The notes under the pieces were generated by a model that saw nothing but the letters and a program-made list of their open reading frames with translations, ran no database searches and had not been told where the DNA came from. This document shows, piece by piece, positions 10,330 to 27,774 of a stretch of DNA of 64,000 nucleotides. The position numbers and the translations under genes are program-made. The DNA comes from Agelas oroides (taxonomy: Eukaryota > Porifera > Demospongiae > Agelasida > Agelasidae), in contig OX422196.1 of the NCBI GenBank assembly GCA_949130485.1, positions 5,590,314 through 5,654,313 of the forward strand, in the 5' to 3' direction. Numbering within the stretch: the first letter of the stretch is position 1; each line of letters starts with the position of its first letter.

Positions 10330-11185
10330 GCGCAGTTAAAAGTTCTTTGAGTTTTAGTCAGCAAATGTGCGACAAATAACACAGAAACAAATACTTCGGA
10401 AGTTTTATTCGAGAGAGAGACGCGGACGCAGACGCAGATGCGGACGCGGAACGCGGAACGCGTTTTGGTTTCCCGGGTGATTGCGCGGAGCGAGAATTTG
10501 ATTGGTCGTTGCTCCAGGCTCCGTGCATGTACTGCGCCTTGCGCCAAGACGCTTTACTTTGAATGGAAGACGCTTTTCCAAGACGCTCTGACTGTAAACC
10601 GGTACTGTACGTACCGTTATCAGCCACTCCTGGGAGCCAATAAATTCCAATCACTCCCTGTCACTCACTCGCGAGCTTCGTTCCCAACCTCTCACACCCC
10701 TGAACTCTCACATGCTGCATGGGGGTGTGAGGAACAGGGCCAGCCAGTTGAGTGTATGGTTATCAAACATGCTGTTGTGTATGTGACTGTAGCACAATCT
10801 GCACAGCTACAGCCTTGCTGCGGTCATGTTTAACAGTGAGAGTTGGCAAATACTATGATTGTAGTACAGATTGATGCAATGAGGTTAAAAATATGCAGCA
10901 GGATTATGTGAACCCAGGAATATACCATTATATCCTGCAAGGAGAAAAATGTCTAAACTGATAATTTAACAACTGAGAAATACAAAAGACCCCATTTCTA
11001 AATACGAGCAATAAAACATGTAGCTGGTGTACATGGTAGTGGATAATCTTGTAAACTCTACAGTGATTCTGAATGGGCAACAGGTCAAACAGAATGGTTT
11101 TCAATAAAAAGAAGAGCTGATCTCGTATTATTAAAATAATGTGGGATGTTATATCAAGTATTATTACAATTTCTGCAGCAAGTGT
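10330..11185. other. Z upstream region and MAGUK 3' flank
   Basis: 10400-10460 holds a GC-rich run of GACGCGGA/ACGCGGAACGCG repeats, and ATTGGTCG (CCAAT on the minus strand) lies near 10500. Together with the Z start at 10326 this looks like a promoter region. From about 10830 to 11185 is the 3' flank of MAGUK copy 1. Similar sequence lies at 23420-24361 and 34420-35817. Confidence 0.4.
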
Positions 11186-16266
<5,081 letters not shown>

Positions 16267-16439
16267 CTGTGTTTGCATGTGCGCGTGTGTGTGTGTGCGT
16301 GTGCGTGTGCATGTGTGTGTGTGTTTTTTGTTTTTTTTAAATATGTCCATGTACAATTAATGTACTGAAGTAAAAATAAGGAGGAAATAAAATTATAGTG
16401 CCATTAAAACTGAGAAAAACTTTGCTAAATACTTACTAA

Positions 16440-16690
16440 GAGAGCCGGCTCTCTGCAACGCCCAGTTCAAGGCTGGCATTCGGTACCCGGTGAGATGTTG
16501 ATCGGCTGCCTCGAATGCACATCACAGCAGATCTTAGGAGGGAGAACGAAAGAGTACACCTGATCCATGCCATGGATTTGCAGTATGTGGTGTTCTTTTC
16601 AGATATCTGATCTGCAAGACGCTTGTAGAACAGTGTAGCCTCTCAGCCCATGCCTCCTGTTGTGGCAAACACTAGTGGAGTGAAGCTGCC
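16440..16690 (-). mobile_element. Retroelement C-terminal remnant, unit I
   Basis: Second copy of the remnant at 406-660: NGSFTPLVFATTGGMG, then a stop, then EATLFYKRLADQISEKN. Part of the duplicated unit rather than an independent insertion. Confidence 0.45.
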
Positions 16691-16897
16691 ATTCTCGACT
16701 CTCTTATTCTATCCCCATATTCTCTCTTCTTTGCTTGCTCATGGCGTCTGTATAGGCTTGGAATGCTGGAGTGACGATAGCTGTGCATTTGGGTGGAATA
16801 CCCATGTGTGTGTGTGTGTGTGTGTTGGTATGTATGCATTTGTGTAAATGTGTACTGACAACTCTTAAAATCATATTTTGTTTGTTTCAAACTAATA

Positions 16898-17059
16898 CAG
16901 GGGATGCGCGAACGCAGTCCCCCCCTACCAAAAATTGCGCACCCGAGTCTCCCACGTTTGGGGAGATCGCAAGCTTCAACTCAGCAAAGTGCAATGCCTG
17001 AGTCTCCACCTGGAGGAACCGCCTGATTGATCACGGTATCCTCTGTGCCAGGTAAGTTA
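16898..17059 (-). ncRNA. U1 snRNA gene, copy 3 (TATA-like box altered)
   Basis: A 162-nt U1 gene with intact 5' end, stem-loops, U1A loop and Sm site. Stem-loop II uses the GCUGAGU variant, still able to pair. Upstream, the TATAAAAG shared by most copies reads TTGTAAAAG, and one base of the 3' terminal stem is changed to a G-U pair. It is expressible only if the promoter tolerates this change. Confidence 0.92.
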
Positions 17060-18213
17060 ACCTCACAGTTCACTGCTCTGCTTTTACAACCACAGAGTGT
17101 ACGAAACACTTGTGGGTTTCGACTCATTCAATTAGCACATTACAATATTCATAGTGTAAGTGAGAAGTATTTCAATTATGAACAATGTTGTCACTTACAC
17201 AACTATAACAGTGACTTCCTTTGGGAGCAAAGTGAAGACAGTATTTGATGTTTTGTATGTCCAGATGATGTCATACACATGGCCTCACTGCACTCGAGTA
17301 AGCAATTAATACTCAGACACCCCTCCACCAATAATCGAACTCTCTCGTATAAGGATAAGTAAGCCACACAGATACTTGGCAATGCCACGGAAACCAAGGT
17401 GAAATTCACTGTGTTCGACTTCTGAAAATGGAGCTCAAGTCTGTTATGATAGATGCAACCAACATAGCCAGCCATCCGGAACATTTGCTAATCAGCTATG
17501 AATCAGTGATGTTACTAAAATATTGAGAGGCTCCCTCAATGATCGGAATGGGGAAGTTTTATGCAGTTGACATCCAAGCTATTCATTAGGCCTATGACAC
17601 TGGCATCAATGAAATGTACAGGTCTTTGTCAATGCAACGACACAAGTTCTGTCTTCATGTGATGTGTGGTTCTCAATATACAGTTGTTCGTGATTCATGC
17701 ATTTCAGAAAGTGGGTTCCCTATAACTAGGCCTGCAGAGTCTTGTAGCTCCCCAGTGGTGCAGGAAACCTTCCTAAGAGTCCCTTCACAGAGGAAGAACA
17801 GGAAACCACATATTATAATTTGAATGTTTTGGACAGCTATGTTAATCGTACCTACTAGTAGCAAGCAGGAATTAACGCTCGAGCTCCATTCTTCACCAAA
17901 TCAGACACAGTTGACTACACAAAAGTGGGGGTGGGCGCTGGATACATAAACCAGACAATTAGGTGTGTTGCGCAAGCTTTGCAAGCTGTTTTTAGGCCTG
18001 TAGTACATATTAAGTGCTCACCACCCTCTTTTGTATTAAAGTTCACTGAGAAGTCACGTATTAAGGGCCCACCTATGCTGAAGTACCAACTGCTGATTCA
18101 GAAACTTATCACTCAACTATTATGAACAGCTTCTTGCAGGCACTTGTTTTTCAGGCTAAGGTAAACTCCTTATATTCGTAAGCACATTACAATTTCTGTT
18201 TGAATTCAATGTA
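17060..18213. other. Between the two U1 genes: intronic spacer, no gene seen
   Basis: MAGUK intron sequence conserved between units (compare 1111-2237 and 42670-44044). It contains the 70-bp U1 upstream element next to each gene. No RNA gene or exon other than U1 is apparent. Confidence 0.5.
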
Positions 18214-18375
18214 CGGGGGATGCGCGAACGCAGTCCCCCCCTACCAAAAATTGCGCACCCGAGTCTCCCACGTTTGGGGAGATCGCAAGCTTCAACTCAG
18301 CAAAGTGCAATGCCTGAGTCTCCACCTGGAGGAACCGCCTGATTGATCACGGTATCCTCTGTGCCAGGTAAGTTA
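18214..18375 (-). ncRNA. U1 snRNA gene, copy 4
   Basis: A 162-nt U1 gene, full set of elements, identical to copy 3 over the RNA body apart from the 3' terminal base. TATAAAAG upstream is intact. Confidence 0.93.
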
Positions 18376-18720
18376 ACCTCGCAGTTCACTGCTCTGCTTT
18401 TATACCCACAGAGTGTACGAAACACTTGTGGGTTTCGACTCAATCAATTAGCACTATTCATAGCACAAAAGTAGAATCATTAGCAACCATGAATTGTTGG
18501 CATACTACATGTTCACATGCATATTGTGTCAATAAACATTTGATGTAGCCTTGTTCCCAGGCCTCCCCACCTCCAGTTACTGATCAAAAACTGAAGGCAG
18601 AGAAGGCCTGATAACTGGACTATTTCTACACATATTATAGTGTCTTAATTAATCAACAGCAATAGCTTTAGCAACATACCATTTAACACAAAGGATTGTG
18701 TCTGCACATACAGTACGTAC

Positions 18721-18772
18721 CACTTTGCTCAGTGTCACACCCCTTCAGCAGTTTCCCAATGAAGACAGCATC
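18721..18772 (-). pseudogene. Stub of MAGUK PDZ exon 1 (second unit boundary)
   Basis: Same truncated exon as at 2745-2796, with the same junction and the same upstream in-frame TAA. The shared lesion shows the truncation was present in the unit before it was multiplied. Confidence 0.75.
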
Positions 18773-19185
18773 TTAATCAGTATCCTCATGCTGTCTTGCA
18801 TGTGATTTGTCACAGGAGCAAAAGACCACTTCATACAACCTGGTAAAGCTACCCCCACTGTTTAACTTCCTACCCACCAACTCTTACTGCCCTTCAGCCC
18901 AGTCTATCACAGTCACAAGCGGCACATCCAGGAGCAGCCATTCTACCCAAGTCAGAGGGTACCCCAAAGTCTTGAAGCCTTGGGTGTCTCAGACGACAAT
19001 TTCAGTTAGACTACAGTGGTCATTTGACTGACTCAGACTTCAGTGTTTGGATGATGATCAGCATAATATTGCAGACAAGAGGGCTCCACCCTAAGTGTGA
19101 GCAGTGAGTGGGAGTCAACTGACAGAGTGGAGGGAGCTACATGCAAGAGGGGCAAGGGGCTGGAAACAGATCACTACCAGAATGG

Positions 19186-19780
19186 GTACCTACTCCAGCT
19201 ATCAATGTCCATATTGTGGACAGTCAACGTGAGGACTCACAATCAACAGGCCAGCTACCACTTCTTTCTGTCCGCCAGCACAGCCCATCAGGGGCAAAGT
19301 GGAAGAGCCGGAAGTAGTACTACCTCTGGATGGAGACAACTTTAGCTTAATCGACACGGAATGCAGTAGCAGTTTGTGGGCAGTCACTCCCATCTGCTGC
19401 TCCACCCTAAGTGTGAGCAGTGAGTGGGAGTCAACTGACAGCGTGGAGGAAGCTACAGGCAAGAGCTGGAAAGAGATCGCTACCAGAAAATGGTAAGTCT
19501 CAAAACTCTTCATTGATATTGCTAATTATGGCTCTAATCAACACAATTATGTCTTATATAGCTACCTTGTTATGATTTTTCTCTCTCTTACTAACCCATG
19601 CAGTACAATCAGTATCTTGAGACTGGACTACTATCGCCATATTATGTTCTTCCACTTTTCAGAAGAGGTCCAGACTCTCGGTACATTGAAAAGTTTAATG
19701 ACAGGTACCAAGCTGTGCCAGTCCACATGGACCAAGAAGACATTGCCAAATACCTGACTTTGTTGTCTGGGGTTTAGCAG
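19186..19780 (+). pseudogene. Inverted Z paralogue, unit II
   Basis: Same structure as 3206-3852, with the same TGA after the CxxC segment and the second exon YNQYLETGLLSPYYVLPLF still recognisable; it ends early in SGV followed by a stop. Confidence 0.55.
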
Positions 19781-20622
19781 AAAGTGAAATGGACTGAGAA
19801 AAAGGTTGAGAAAATAAGCAACAGAAAACTGTGAAGGACCAAAAGAAGGCCAAGAAAATGAAGGCAGCGAAAAAGGAAACTTAATTATGGCTCTAATCAA
19901 CACAATTACCTCCCATGAGCTGCTCCACCTTAAACTTGAGTGGTGCCAACTGGGAAGAGGGTTCAACTGACTGGGAATCAGGTCAATCAACTCGATGGTG
20001 TGGATGGTCATTTTTCAAGCCTGATAAGGCAGGTGAGACATCTGGAAGTGATTCTACCTCTTCATGAACTGACCGAAGATGATTTTAACTTGCAAAATCC
20101 AGTGGCAAGTTAGTGTCAGTCACTCCCATAAAGCATTTCACAGTTCAACTGGGTGGTGAGTTTGTCGAGCATATACGTATGCAAGAATGCAGACAAGAGA
20201 GTTACGGAACTATAATACAAGACACGGGGCCACATTAAGTACTGACTACCTCTCTTTTGGTCCCACATGCAGTTTAATCAGCTTCTTAAGACATACAATT
20301 GTGAAGAAGATCCAGAAGAAAGAAGAGCTCCAAAGCTGAAAAGAAAGCAGAGAAGGCCCAAGATGAAAGTATGGATTCTGAAGGCTGCAAAGAAATACAG
20401 CTTCAACGTCATAGCTATACTTCTAATCAACACATTGTTACTATTACTGTTACTGTATTGTGATTACCTCCCTTTCATTCACTCATGTGATATGATTGGT
20501 TTATTAAGACACTGTTTCTTGAATTTGTGAGAAAGTCCAAGCTAAACGAAATTACTAAAGCTGAAATGTAAAGCTGAAAGCAGAGAAGCCAAAGACAAAC
20601 AAAAGAAAGCAGAAAGCATGGG

Positions 20623-21240
20623 CTAGAGAAAGAGATGGTGGCTGGGGGAGTTAAACAGTGGGGGTAGCTTTACCAGATTGTATGGGGTGGACTTTTCCTG
20701 TGACAAACCTCCAAGGTGTTCTTTGTCATATCCACTGTCCACAGCGTATAAGCATTGATAAGAGTGTAGCCACTCATCCTGAAGGGAGGAAATAACAATC
20801 CCACCTGAACCTAAAGTTACACGCTCCCAAATAGTCACAAGAAAGTTACTCACCAGTCTTCAAAATTTGCAGCGCATTGCTACGTACCTTTAGAGTCAAA
20901 TTATAAGAAAGTTGCAAGATTTTCAAGCCAGTCATCCAGGTCACTGACTGGATTAGTTGATAGAAAGGAATTCTTTGAGTTATTACTGCCGCAAATTTGC
21001 TCCACATAAATGAGTCTAATGTCGTGATGACAGCTGTAATCAAGACGCATTGTGGTCACCATGGTACCATGAACGTCACGATGTTCGGGTTCGAATTTTT
21101 TTTGTCGGAGAGCCGCAATCCGATTTGTCGCTGCACGCGGCAACTTGGCGCGCACATCTTCCTTTGTGAGAAACATTTGTCTGGACAATACTAGTCATTT
21201 GTGCCCGGATGATTATTAGTTTCTCATCAGCCGCCCGCAT
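20623..21240 (-). pseudogene. Y, unit II: unknown duplicated ORF with frameshift
   Basis: Carries the N-terminal segment (NEDVRAKLPRAATNRI with K for N, then KKFEPEHRDVHGTMVTTMRLD) continuous with EQICGSNNSKNS and DLDDWLENLA. It then shifts frame, so the conserved C-terminal block (SNFLVTIWERVTLGSGG) is in another frame. Four codons present in unit I (FSDL) are absent. Confidence 0.4.
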
Positions 21241-22157
21241 GGATTTTCTGCGATAGAGTTTACGTTGGTATACTAACGACATAGACATGTAACGAACCGG
21301 ATAAACATGGCGTTGAACGTAACGCTAACAAAAAAATCAACGAATTGGGGCCTTACTGTACAGCTAGTTTTGCTTTTTTGTTTTTTTAATGATATGTAGG
21401 CTCACTATTGTTGTGTACTACAACTTGTATGCTCAGTGGTATCTCCTACAGAACAACAGCTTTAAAAATCGAAGACTGAGCATTTAAGGAGTGTTAGCTA
21501 AAACTCCTGAAACTAAAAAAATTGGTGTACAGAAACTCTGTATTGTGTACACCTTCACTATTAAAAGTAGGAGGTACATGTACGCAAATACACCTCAGTC
21601 AAATTGTATAAGTCACACAGTCATAGATATCATGCCTCATGACACTTGGTTACTGTCTCACTAGCTAGACTATATACCCTGGAAATCCATAACAAGTCTG
21701 CATGATTTTTTTCTTCAGACTGGTAAAAGCCTTTCAGTAGAACTAAACTTCAAGGCTGCTGCATCTTGGAGTGTGGCTTAAGTAATGGCTATATGCATGC
21801 CGTGGTAGGACGTGAGGTCAAACACATGCACCATAGTGAAAGGTTTCACACTGACCAACTACTATTCAGTCAGCAGTGATCCAGCCGGTATGATGCACTG
21901 CATGTGATGTACTCAAGGTTTATACGAAGGCCAGGTGATAACTATATAGCAAGAGAGCGAGTAAGTTAGTGACAGTTGCGCAATTCTATACTTCTTAATT
22001 GACTATGCATGGCACACTCATAGGAGATGGTGTCTGCTACTCTATTCTTACATGTAAGATGGACACAGCTAGACTATCAATGCAGAACTACAATCAATGA
22101 ACCACATCTCCATGAAAAAAGAATGTCACATTGTGCAAAGTCACACACTGTTAGGCC

Positions 22158-22616
22158 TTGATAGATTATGCTCAAGCCTATATTCTATTCTCTGATTCCC
22201 AAAATTTTGACCCATTATGCTCTACAATTCACCTATTATGCTTTTCGATTCACCTATTATGCTTCTCATTTCGCCACAGAAATTTTATATACCACAGTTG
22301 AAAACATGAACAGACAACTTAAAACATGAGTTACAAGGGCAAAAAAAAATAGAAATTTCAATGTCATAATATTATTACGCAACCTTAATTTCTCTAGTTA
22401 TACTGTAACATGACTGAAAGTTCAATGTAGTCTTCTGAAGGAACAGCCTGGCTGTGGTAATAAAACAGTTGAGACTACTGAGAGTGAGAGTCCATCATTC
22501 AAGAAATCAGCCTATTATGCCTGGATCATAATGAAAACCAGCCTATTATGCCAGCATAATTCTTGATGCTCAAGAGCACCTATTATGCTCAAAATTATGC
22601 CAGCATAATCTATCAA
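22158..22616. mobile_element. MITE with TTGATAGATTATGCT ends, unit II only
   Basis: A 459-bp insertion absent from unit III at the same place. Its ends share the inverted repeat TTGATAGATTATGCT, and the interior contains many CCTATTATGC and GCATAAT motifs in both orientations, so it can fold extensively. No coding capacity. A target duplication is not obvious. Confidence 0.6.
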
Positions 22617-22869
22617 TGCATTTGGTCAATACCATGCCTCATCATCACCACCAGTGGCCTTATCCATACAATCATATCTTTTGATACCTATAGTCATGGT
22701 TTTTCAACTGAGTAAGAGTTATAGAAGTTCACTTGTAGTTGAGTTGTAAATTAATAATAGTAATGACTCAAAAATAGAAAAGTGGAGGAGAAAGTTAACC
22801 CCCCAAAATTGCTAAATTCACAAAACTACATAATTATAGACGAATAATATCATTATATTATGAAGTAGT

Positions 22870-23418
22870 TTAAAGTAATGTTGCTTCATCCACAATCACC
22901 ATTGGGGTAACTTTGGAAGTTCTTCTCCACCTTCTCTTGGTTTTCTTTTTCATTTCTTTTACTTCCTTTTTCTTTGCCTTCTCTGCTTTCTTTGCAGCTT
23001 TCTTAAGAGCCTTCAGTTTGGCCTTTTCTTCCTTCCTTGCAGCCTCCCTTTCCTTTTTCACCTCTTTCAGTTCCTTTTTCTTAGCCTTGTTTACAGCTCT
23101 TTCCTTTTTCTTGCCAACCTTTCTCTCGGCACACTCCACTTCCCCAGACATCGAAGCCAGATATTTTGCAATGTCAGTTGACTCCCACTCACTGCTCACA
23201 CTTAGGGTGGAGCAGCTCATGGGAGTGACTACCCACAAACTGCTACATTCGGAGTCGGATAAGCTAAAGTTGTCCCCGTCCAGAGGTAGTACAACTTCCG
23301 GCTCTTCCACTTTGCTCCTGATGGACTGTGCTGGCGGACAGAAAGAAGTGGTGGCCGGCCTGAGTCCTCGCGTTGACTGTCCACAATGTGGACATTGGTA
23401 GCTGGAGTAGGTACTCAT
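22870..23418 (-). CDS. Z gene, unit II: intron-spanning in-frame deletion (182 aa)
   Basis: A single open frame joining the N-terminal CxxC part to the Lys-rich tail through ESTDIAKYLAS. Compared with unit I, 384 bp are missing: the whole 183-bp intron and 201 nt (67 codons) of exon. The four bases TGTC present at both ends suggest microhomology-mediated loss. The frame is kept and no stop has arisen. Confidence 0.5.
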   Translation of the reverse strand: MSTYSSYQCPHCGQSTRGLRPATTSFCPPAQSIRSKVEEPEVVLPLDGDNFSLSDSECSSLWVVTPMSCSTLSVSSEWESTDIAKYLASMSGEVECAERKVGKKKERAVNKAKKKELKEVKKEREAARKEEKAKLKALKKAAKKAEKAKKKEVKEMKKKTKRRWRRTSKVTPMVIVDEATLL

Positions 23419-24361
23419 CCTGCGAAGTTAAAAGTTCTTTGAGTTTTAGTCAGCAAATGTGCGACAAATAACACAGAAACAAATACTTTGGAAGTTTTAT
23501 TCGAGAGAGAGAGACGCGGACGCGGAACGCCGAACGCGGAACGCCGAACGCCGAACGCGTTTTGGTTTCCCGGGTGATGCGTGGAGCGAGAATTTGATTG
23601 GTCGTTGCTCCAGGCGCCGTGTACTGCGCCTTGCGCCAAGACGCTTTACTTTCAAGGACCCTGAATGGAAGACGCTTTTCCAAGACGATCTGACTGTAAA
23701 CAGGTACTGTACGTACCCTTATCCCCAGCCCCAGCCACTCCTAGGAGCCAATAAATTCAAATCACTCACTGTCACTCACTCGCGAGCTTCGTTCCCTCTC
23801 ACACCCCAACTCGGCTCTCGCAGGCTGCATGGGGGTGTGAGGAAAGGCCAGCCAGTTGACCATGAGTGTATGGTTATCAAACATGCTGTTGCGTATGTGA
23901 TTGTAGCACAATCTGCATAGCTACAGCCTTGCCGCGGTCGTGTTTAACAGTGACAGTTGGCAAATACTATGATTGTAGTACAGATTGATGCAATGAGGTT
24001 AAAAATATGCAGCAGGATTATGTCAACCCAGGAATATACCATTATGCTAATAATATCCTGCAAGGATAAAAATGTCTAAACTGATAATTTAACAACTGAG
24101 AAATACAAAAGACCCCATTCTAAATACAAGCAATAAAACATGTAGCTGGTGTACATGGTTGTGGATAATCTTGTAAACTCTACAGTGATTCTGAATGGGC
24201 AACAGGTCAAACAGAATGGTTTTGAATAAAAAGAAGAGCTGATCTCGTATTATTAAAATAATGTGTTGCATTACATAACCATCATGATTGGACACTAGCA
24301 GCAAACAACAACTAACGTGAGATGTTGTATCAAGTATTATTACAATTTCTGCAGCAAGTGT

Positions 24362-27300
24362 TCACATCTCCTGCATCCAGCAAGCGGGTACCCACTGAGG
24401 CTCATCTTCCAGCCTTCTTGCTACCTCCTTCAGCATGTCTGCTGCAACCTGGAAGTCATCGTTCATGATGATCCAGTCAAAGTAATGTCCGTACTGGGCC
24501 TCAATCTGGCGACTCTCCTTCACCAGGTGGTGTAGCTCTGTCTCCTGTGTGATGTGTGCACAAGCGTTAGATAATTTAAGTCAGAAGGCTAGTATGAGAA
24601 GCTCATTTGCAAACTTAGGCTTGTTCCAAGGCCCAGTGCCCTTCCCACCTTTGATGCCATCGTATGATAAACTCTCCCAAGCCTTCCTTCTGTTTTTTCA
24701 TACAAAAAAGTGGAAAGGCCAAGAAACAAAGCTACGTAAATCAAAGTCTCATTGGGTAACCACATACAAACTAACAATTTTTAGTCAACCACCAACCACA
24801 AATCAACCAGCAGTAGCCAACTCACCGTGTACACCTGTGCATCATCAAGGTCTACTTGTGAGGAGGCAGGCACTAGCCTCTTTTTCTGCTTCTCAGAGCC
24901 CACTTTGCGGGTGATGTGTAGTCGCTCCAGCTGGGGAGAGGCAATGAAGACCACATAGGGCATCAGACCAGAGTAGCAAACTGTCTTCAGAGCCTGGAGG
25001 ATGGGTAGAGAGAAGGGAGAGGGAGCGGTCACTGTAGTAGTATCATTCTATACTTAAGACTTGGTCCATAATTCTTAGTGCTTCTGTCTGTCACCCTCAG
25101 GACAACATTTTCTGACCACTATACAGAGAAGTAAGTAGCTTCTTTACTAAGAGAAGAGTGTATTACAAAGTACAGTTTCAACTGAAGTCCCCAATGCCTG
25201 GATGCTATCCCCCTACACAGTGACCACTATACAAAGGTTCCACTGTAGTCCACTGCCAATGATTGCACCAATTCTATGTTCAAGGGTATGACAGTATCTA
25301 GCTAGCACACATGTACCTGTGGATTCAGGTCTAGGACAGGCACTTTGCCCGCCTCCTGCACTCTCTTGACAGAGGAGAATGAGGTCTCATAATAATGGCC
25401 CCTTAGCTCCCCGTACTCCAGGAACCGGTCCTGCTGCACCTCTTGCTCAAACTCCTCCCGTGTGATGAAGAAGTAGTCGTGACTGTTCACCTCACCAGAC
25501 CGGATCGGGCGTGTTGTGTCTAGAGGCACACAGAGAGCTTATGATTTTTAGTTCATGCACTAAACAGTGAATGAGCCCTCATAATCATAATGTGCACATT
25601 TGTGCAACACGCCATAAAGAACATTAAGCTATGGTGCATGTGTCAATCTCAAGTAATATACATAATGTACATAACAGAAGCAATTTAGCTTCAGATAATC
25701 CCCTTACTCACAATCTACACCGGCAAGTCTAGACATTACAATATACATGACTGCAAGCTAGCTCTTGACTCACGCTGCATGACAGGAGCAAAGTGGCTTG
25801 TGTCAGAGTTCAGCAGCTTCCTGATCAGTGTTCGCCTGCCCACCCCGGGAGCACCTGAGAAGTGAGTGATACCACATTGTGAGGAGTTTTCCAAATAAGG
25901 TCATCACCACATACTGATGCTCACTGTACATGCACAGATTTGTTGAATTGATAATACCCATGAACTGGTCACAGTGGAACCCTGCTATTCCAAACCTCAG
26001 GTACAGATTACTATACATTAAGGTGGCGGGATAGTCCCGGTGGGCGTGATTTATGAAAATATATCGACATAAAATTTCTCATACAGAATTCATCCCAGCA
26101 CAACAAAACCTACTAGGGAGGGTAGTGAATGTGTACAGGAAAAATCGTTGAAGTAGCTCACTGTAGCCACAGTAAGCACACGAGTGTTCCCGCAGACTAT
26201 TAACCAAAAATCTACAGTACGAAGTACGCTAGCAACTTGATCTCGCTGTTGGAGATGCGCATTAATAAAATCTAGGGTGGCTCGAAACGTTTTTGCCGCT
26301 ACGGTAAATGTTACTCGAAATAGAAAGATCTGAATGACAAAAACTTGCTGTCTTACCAAATTTCCTTGAAACAACGGGATATAACGTTGCAACGGGAGGC
26401 AATATCGCAAAAACTGCTTCGAGTCGCCCTTCGCATGGTATTTTTGCGTAGTTTCGCTGTCTTCGCTAGTTGTAAATCAGTCTTCACGACTTTAATTTTG
26501 GTTACAAAAAAGTTCGATAACTAGTACCGTATCAGCCGAGTTCAAAGTTCAAATGAATAGCACATGCGCATATATTTACGTTCAATTAGGAATTACGGTA
26601 TCTTAATTTATTGCTACACGCGCATATGCACTGAACTGTATCCCACCACCTTAACAGCCCCTGAAATACAGACACCCTGCTATTCAGAAAAGCAGACACA
26701 ATCTCTTTTTTCAGTTGCACTAGTACCTGGACTTGACAGTTTTTAGCCTTCAAAATATACACACCTTCATATTCTGGATTCACAGTGGTGGTCCTATCGT
26801 ATCAGCATTAGAGGGGCTCCACTGTACGGACTTAACAGGTGCCAAATCTATCTGTCCTTCCTTAGACAGCAAACCATTTGCTTTGTAACTACACACATCA
26901 CACTGTGTGTGGCTAGAAAATACACAGAAGTGCTACCAGGCCCCTTCCCAATTTTTCAGACCGGACCAGGACCTAAGAACAAGCTTAGTCAAATCTAGCC
27001 ATCACAAAATAGTAAAACTTTCTCTTAGTAATTGTGCACCCCTACACATGACACTGTGTGTCTGCTCACTAACCAATGAGTACAATGGGTCTTCTCAGCT
27101 CTGGGTGGGATTCCAGTTTTACTACATCCTCATACGATGGTACCTCGTCTCCAATACCTAGTACACCTTGGGGAGAGGGGAGAGGGAGGGAAGGGAAGGG
27201 AGGGAGAGGAAAGACAGAAGGAGGTCAATTTCAGCACTGAGAGCTGTAGCGTTGTGTAAAGATGATTCACTTGCTGGCGGGACTTGTTGATAATAGATCT

Positions 27301-27774
27301 TCTTTTTCTTCTTCCTGGAGAACATGGACCTCAGACCTTCGAAGAGGAGATGTAAACAAGGTTAAACTACACGCACAAGTCTTTCCACTCCACAAGTTGC
27401 TAGGAATTTTACAGTGAGAGAAGGAGTGGTACATTTAGCATGTACCGCTACTGTGATACCTTTTCTTTGATCAACAGACGAATGAGAGGGATATGACTGT
27501 ATTAGAGCTTCACGTCTGTGTGTGTGTGTGTGTGTGTGCATGTGTGGGCATGTGTGTGTATGTGTGTGTGTGTGTGTGCATGAAGGGAGAAGAGGAATAT
27601 AAAAGAGACATTTTCAATTTCAGAACATACATCTGCCCTACTCTCCTTATGTGAGTGTTGACCATTTCCAGTTGCCCTACCTCCAGATGGCAGAAGATGC
27701 TTACTTTTGTTGCAGATGTCTGGCGGGGATCAGACCAGGCGAGACTCCGCCCCATCATCAAATATCTTGCGTGC
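24362..27774 (-). pseudogene. MAGUK 3' module, copy 2: truncated and frameshifted
   Basis: Guanylate-kinase exons 27074-27166, 25774-25854, 25317-25519, 24826-24993 and 24362-24544, plus hook 27271-27329, are present with correct lengths. The second SH3 exon (27705-27774) is 70 nt rather than 71 because one base is missing in the GCAGAG stretch, a frameshift. Both PDZ exons and the first SH3 exon are absent: sequence homologous to their intron runs to about 27990 and then jumps to sequence between the U1 genes. The Gly of the conserved YGT motif is Glu (HYYETSF). The C-terminus is the canonical EPQWVPACW. No phase-compatible join from PDZ exon 1 exists, so I call it a pseudogene. Confidence 0.75.
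26022..26650. mobile_element. TTAA-flanked MITE in MAGUK intron, unit II
   Basis: Ends GGTGGCGGGATA and TATCCCACCACC are inverted repeats, flanked by TTAA on both sides (26018-26021, 26651-26654), the target preference of piggyBac and Kolobok elements. Non-coding. Shared with unit III (37475-38078) but absent from unit I, where the intron reads straight through near 12880. Confidence 0.65.
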
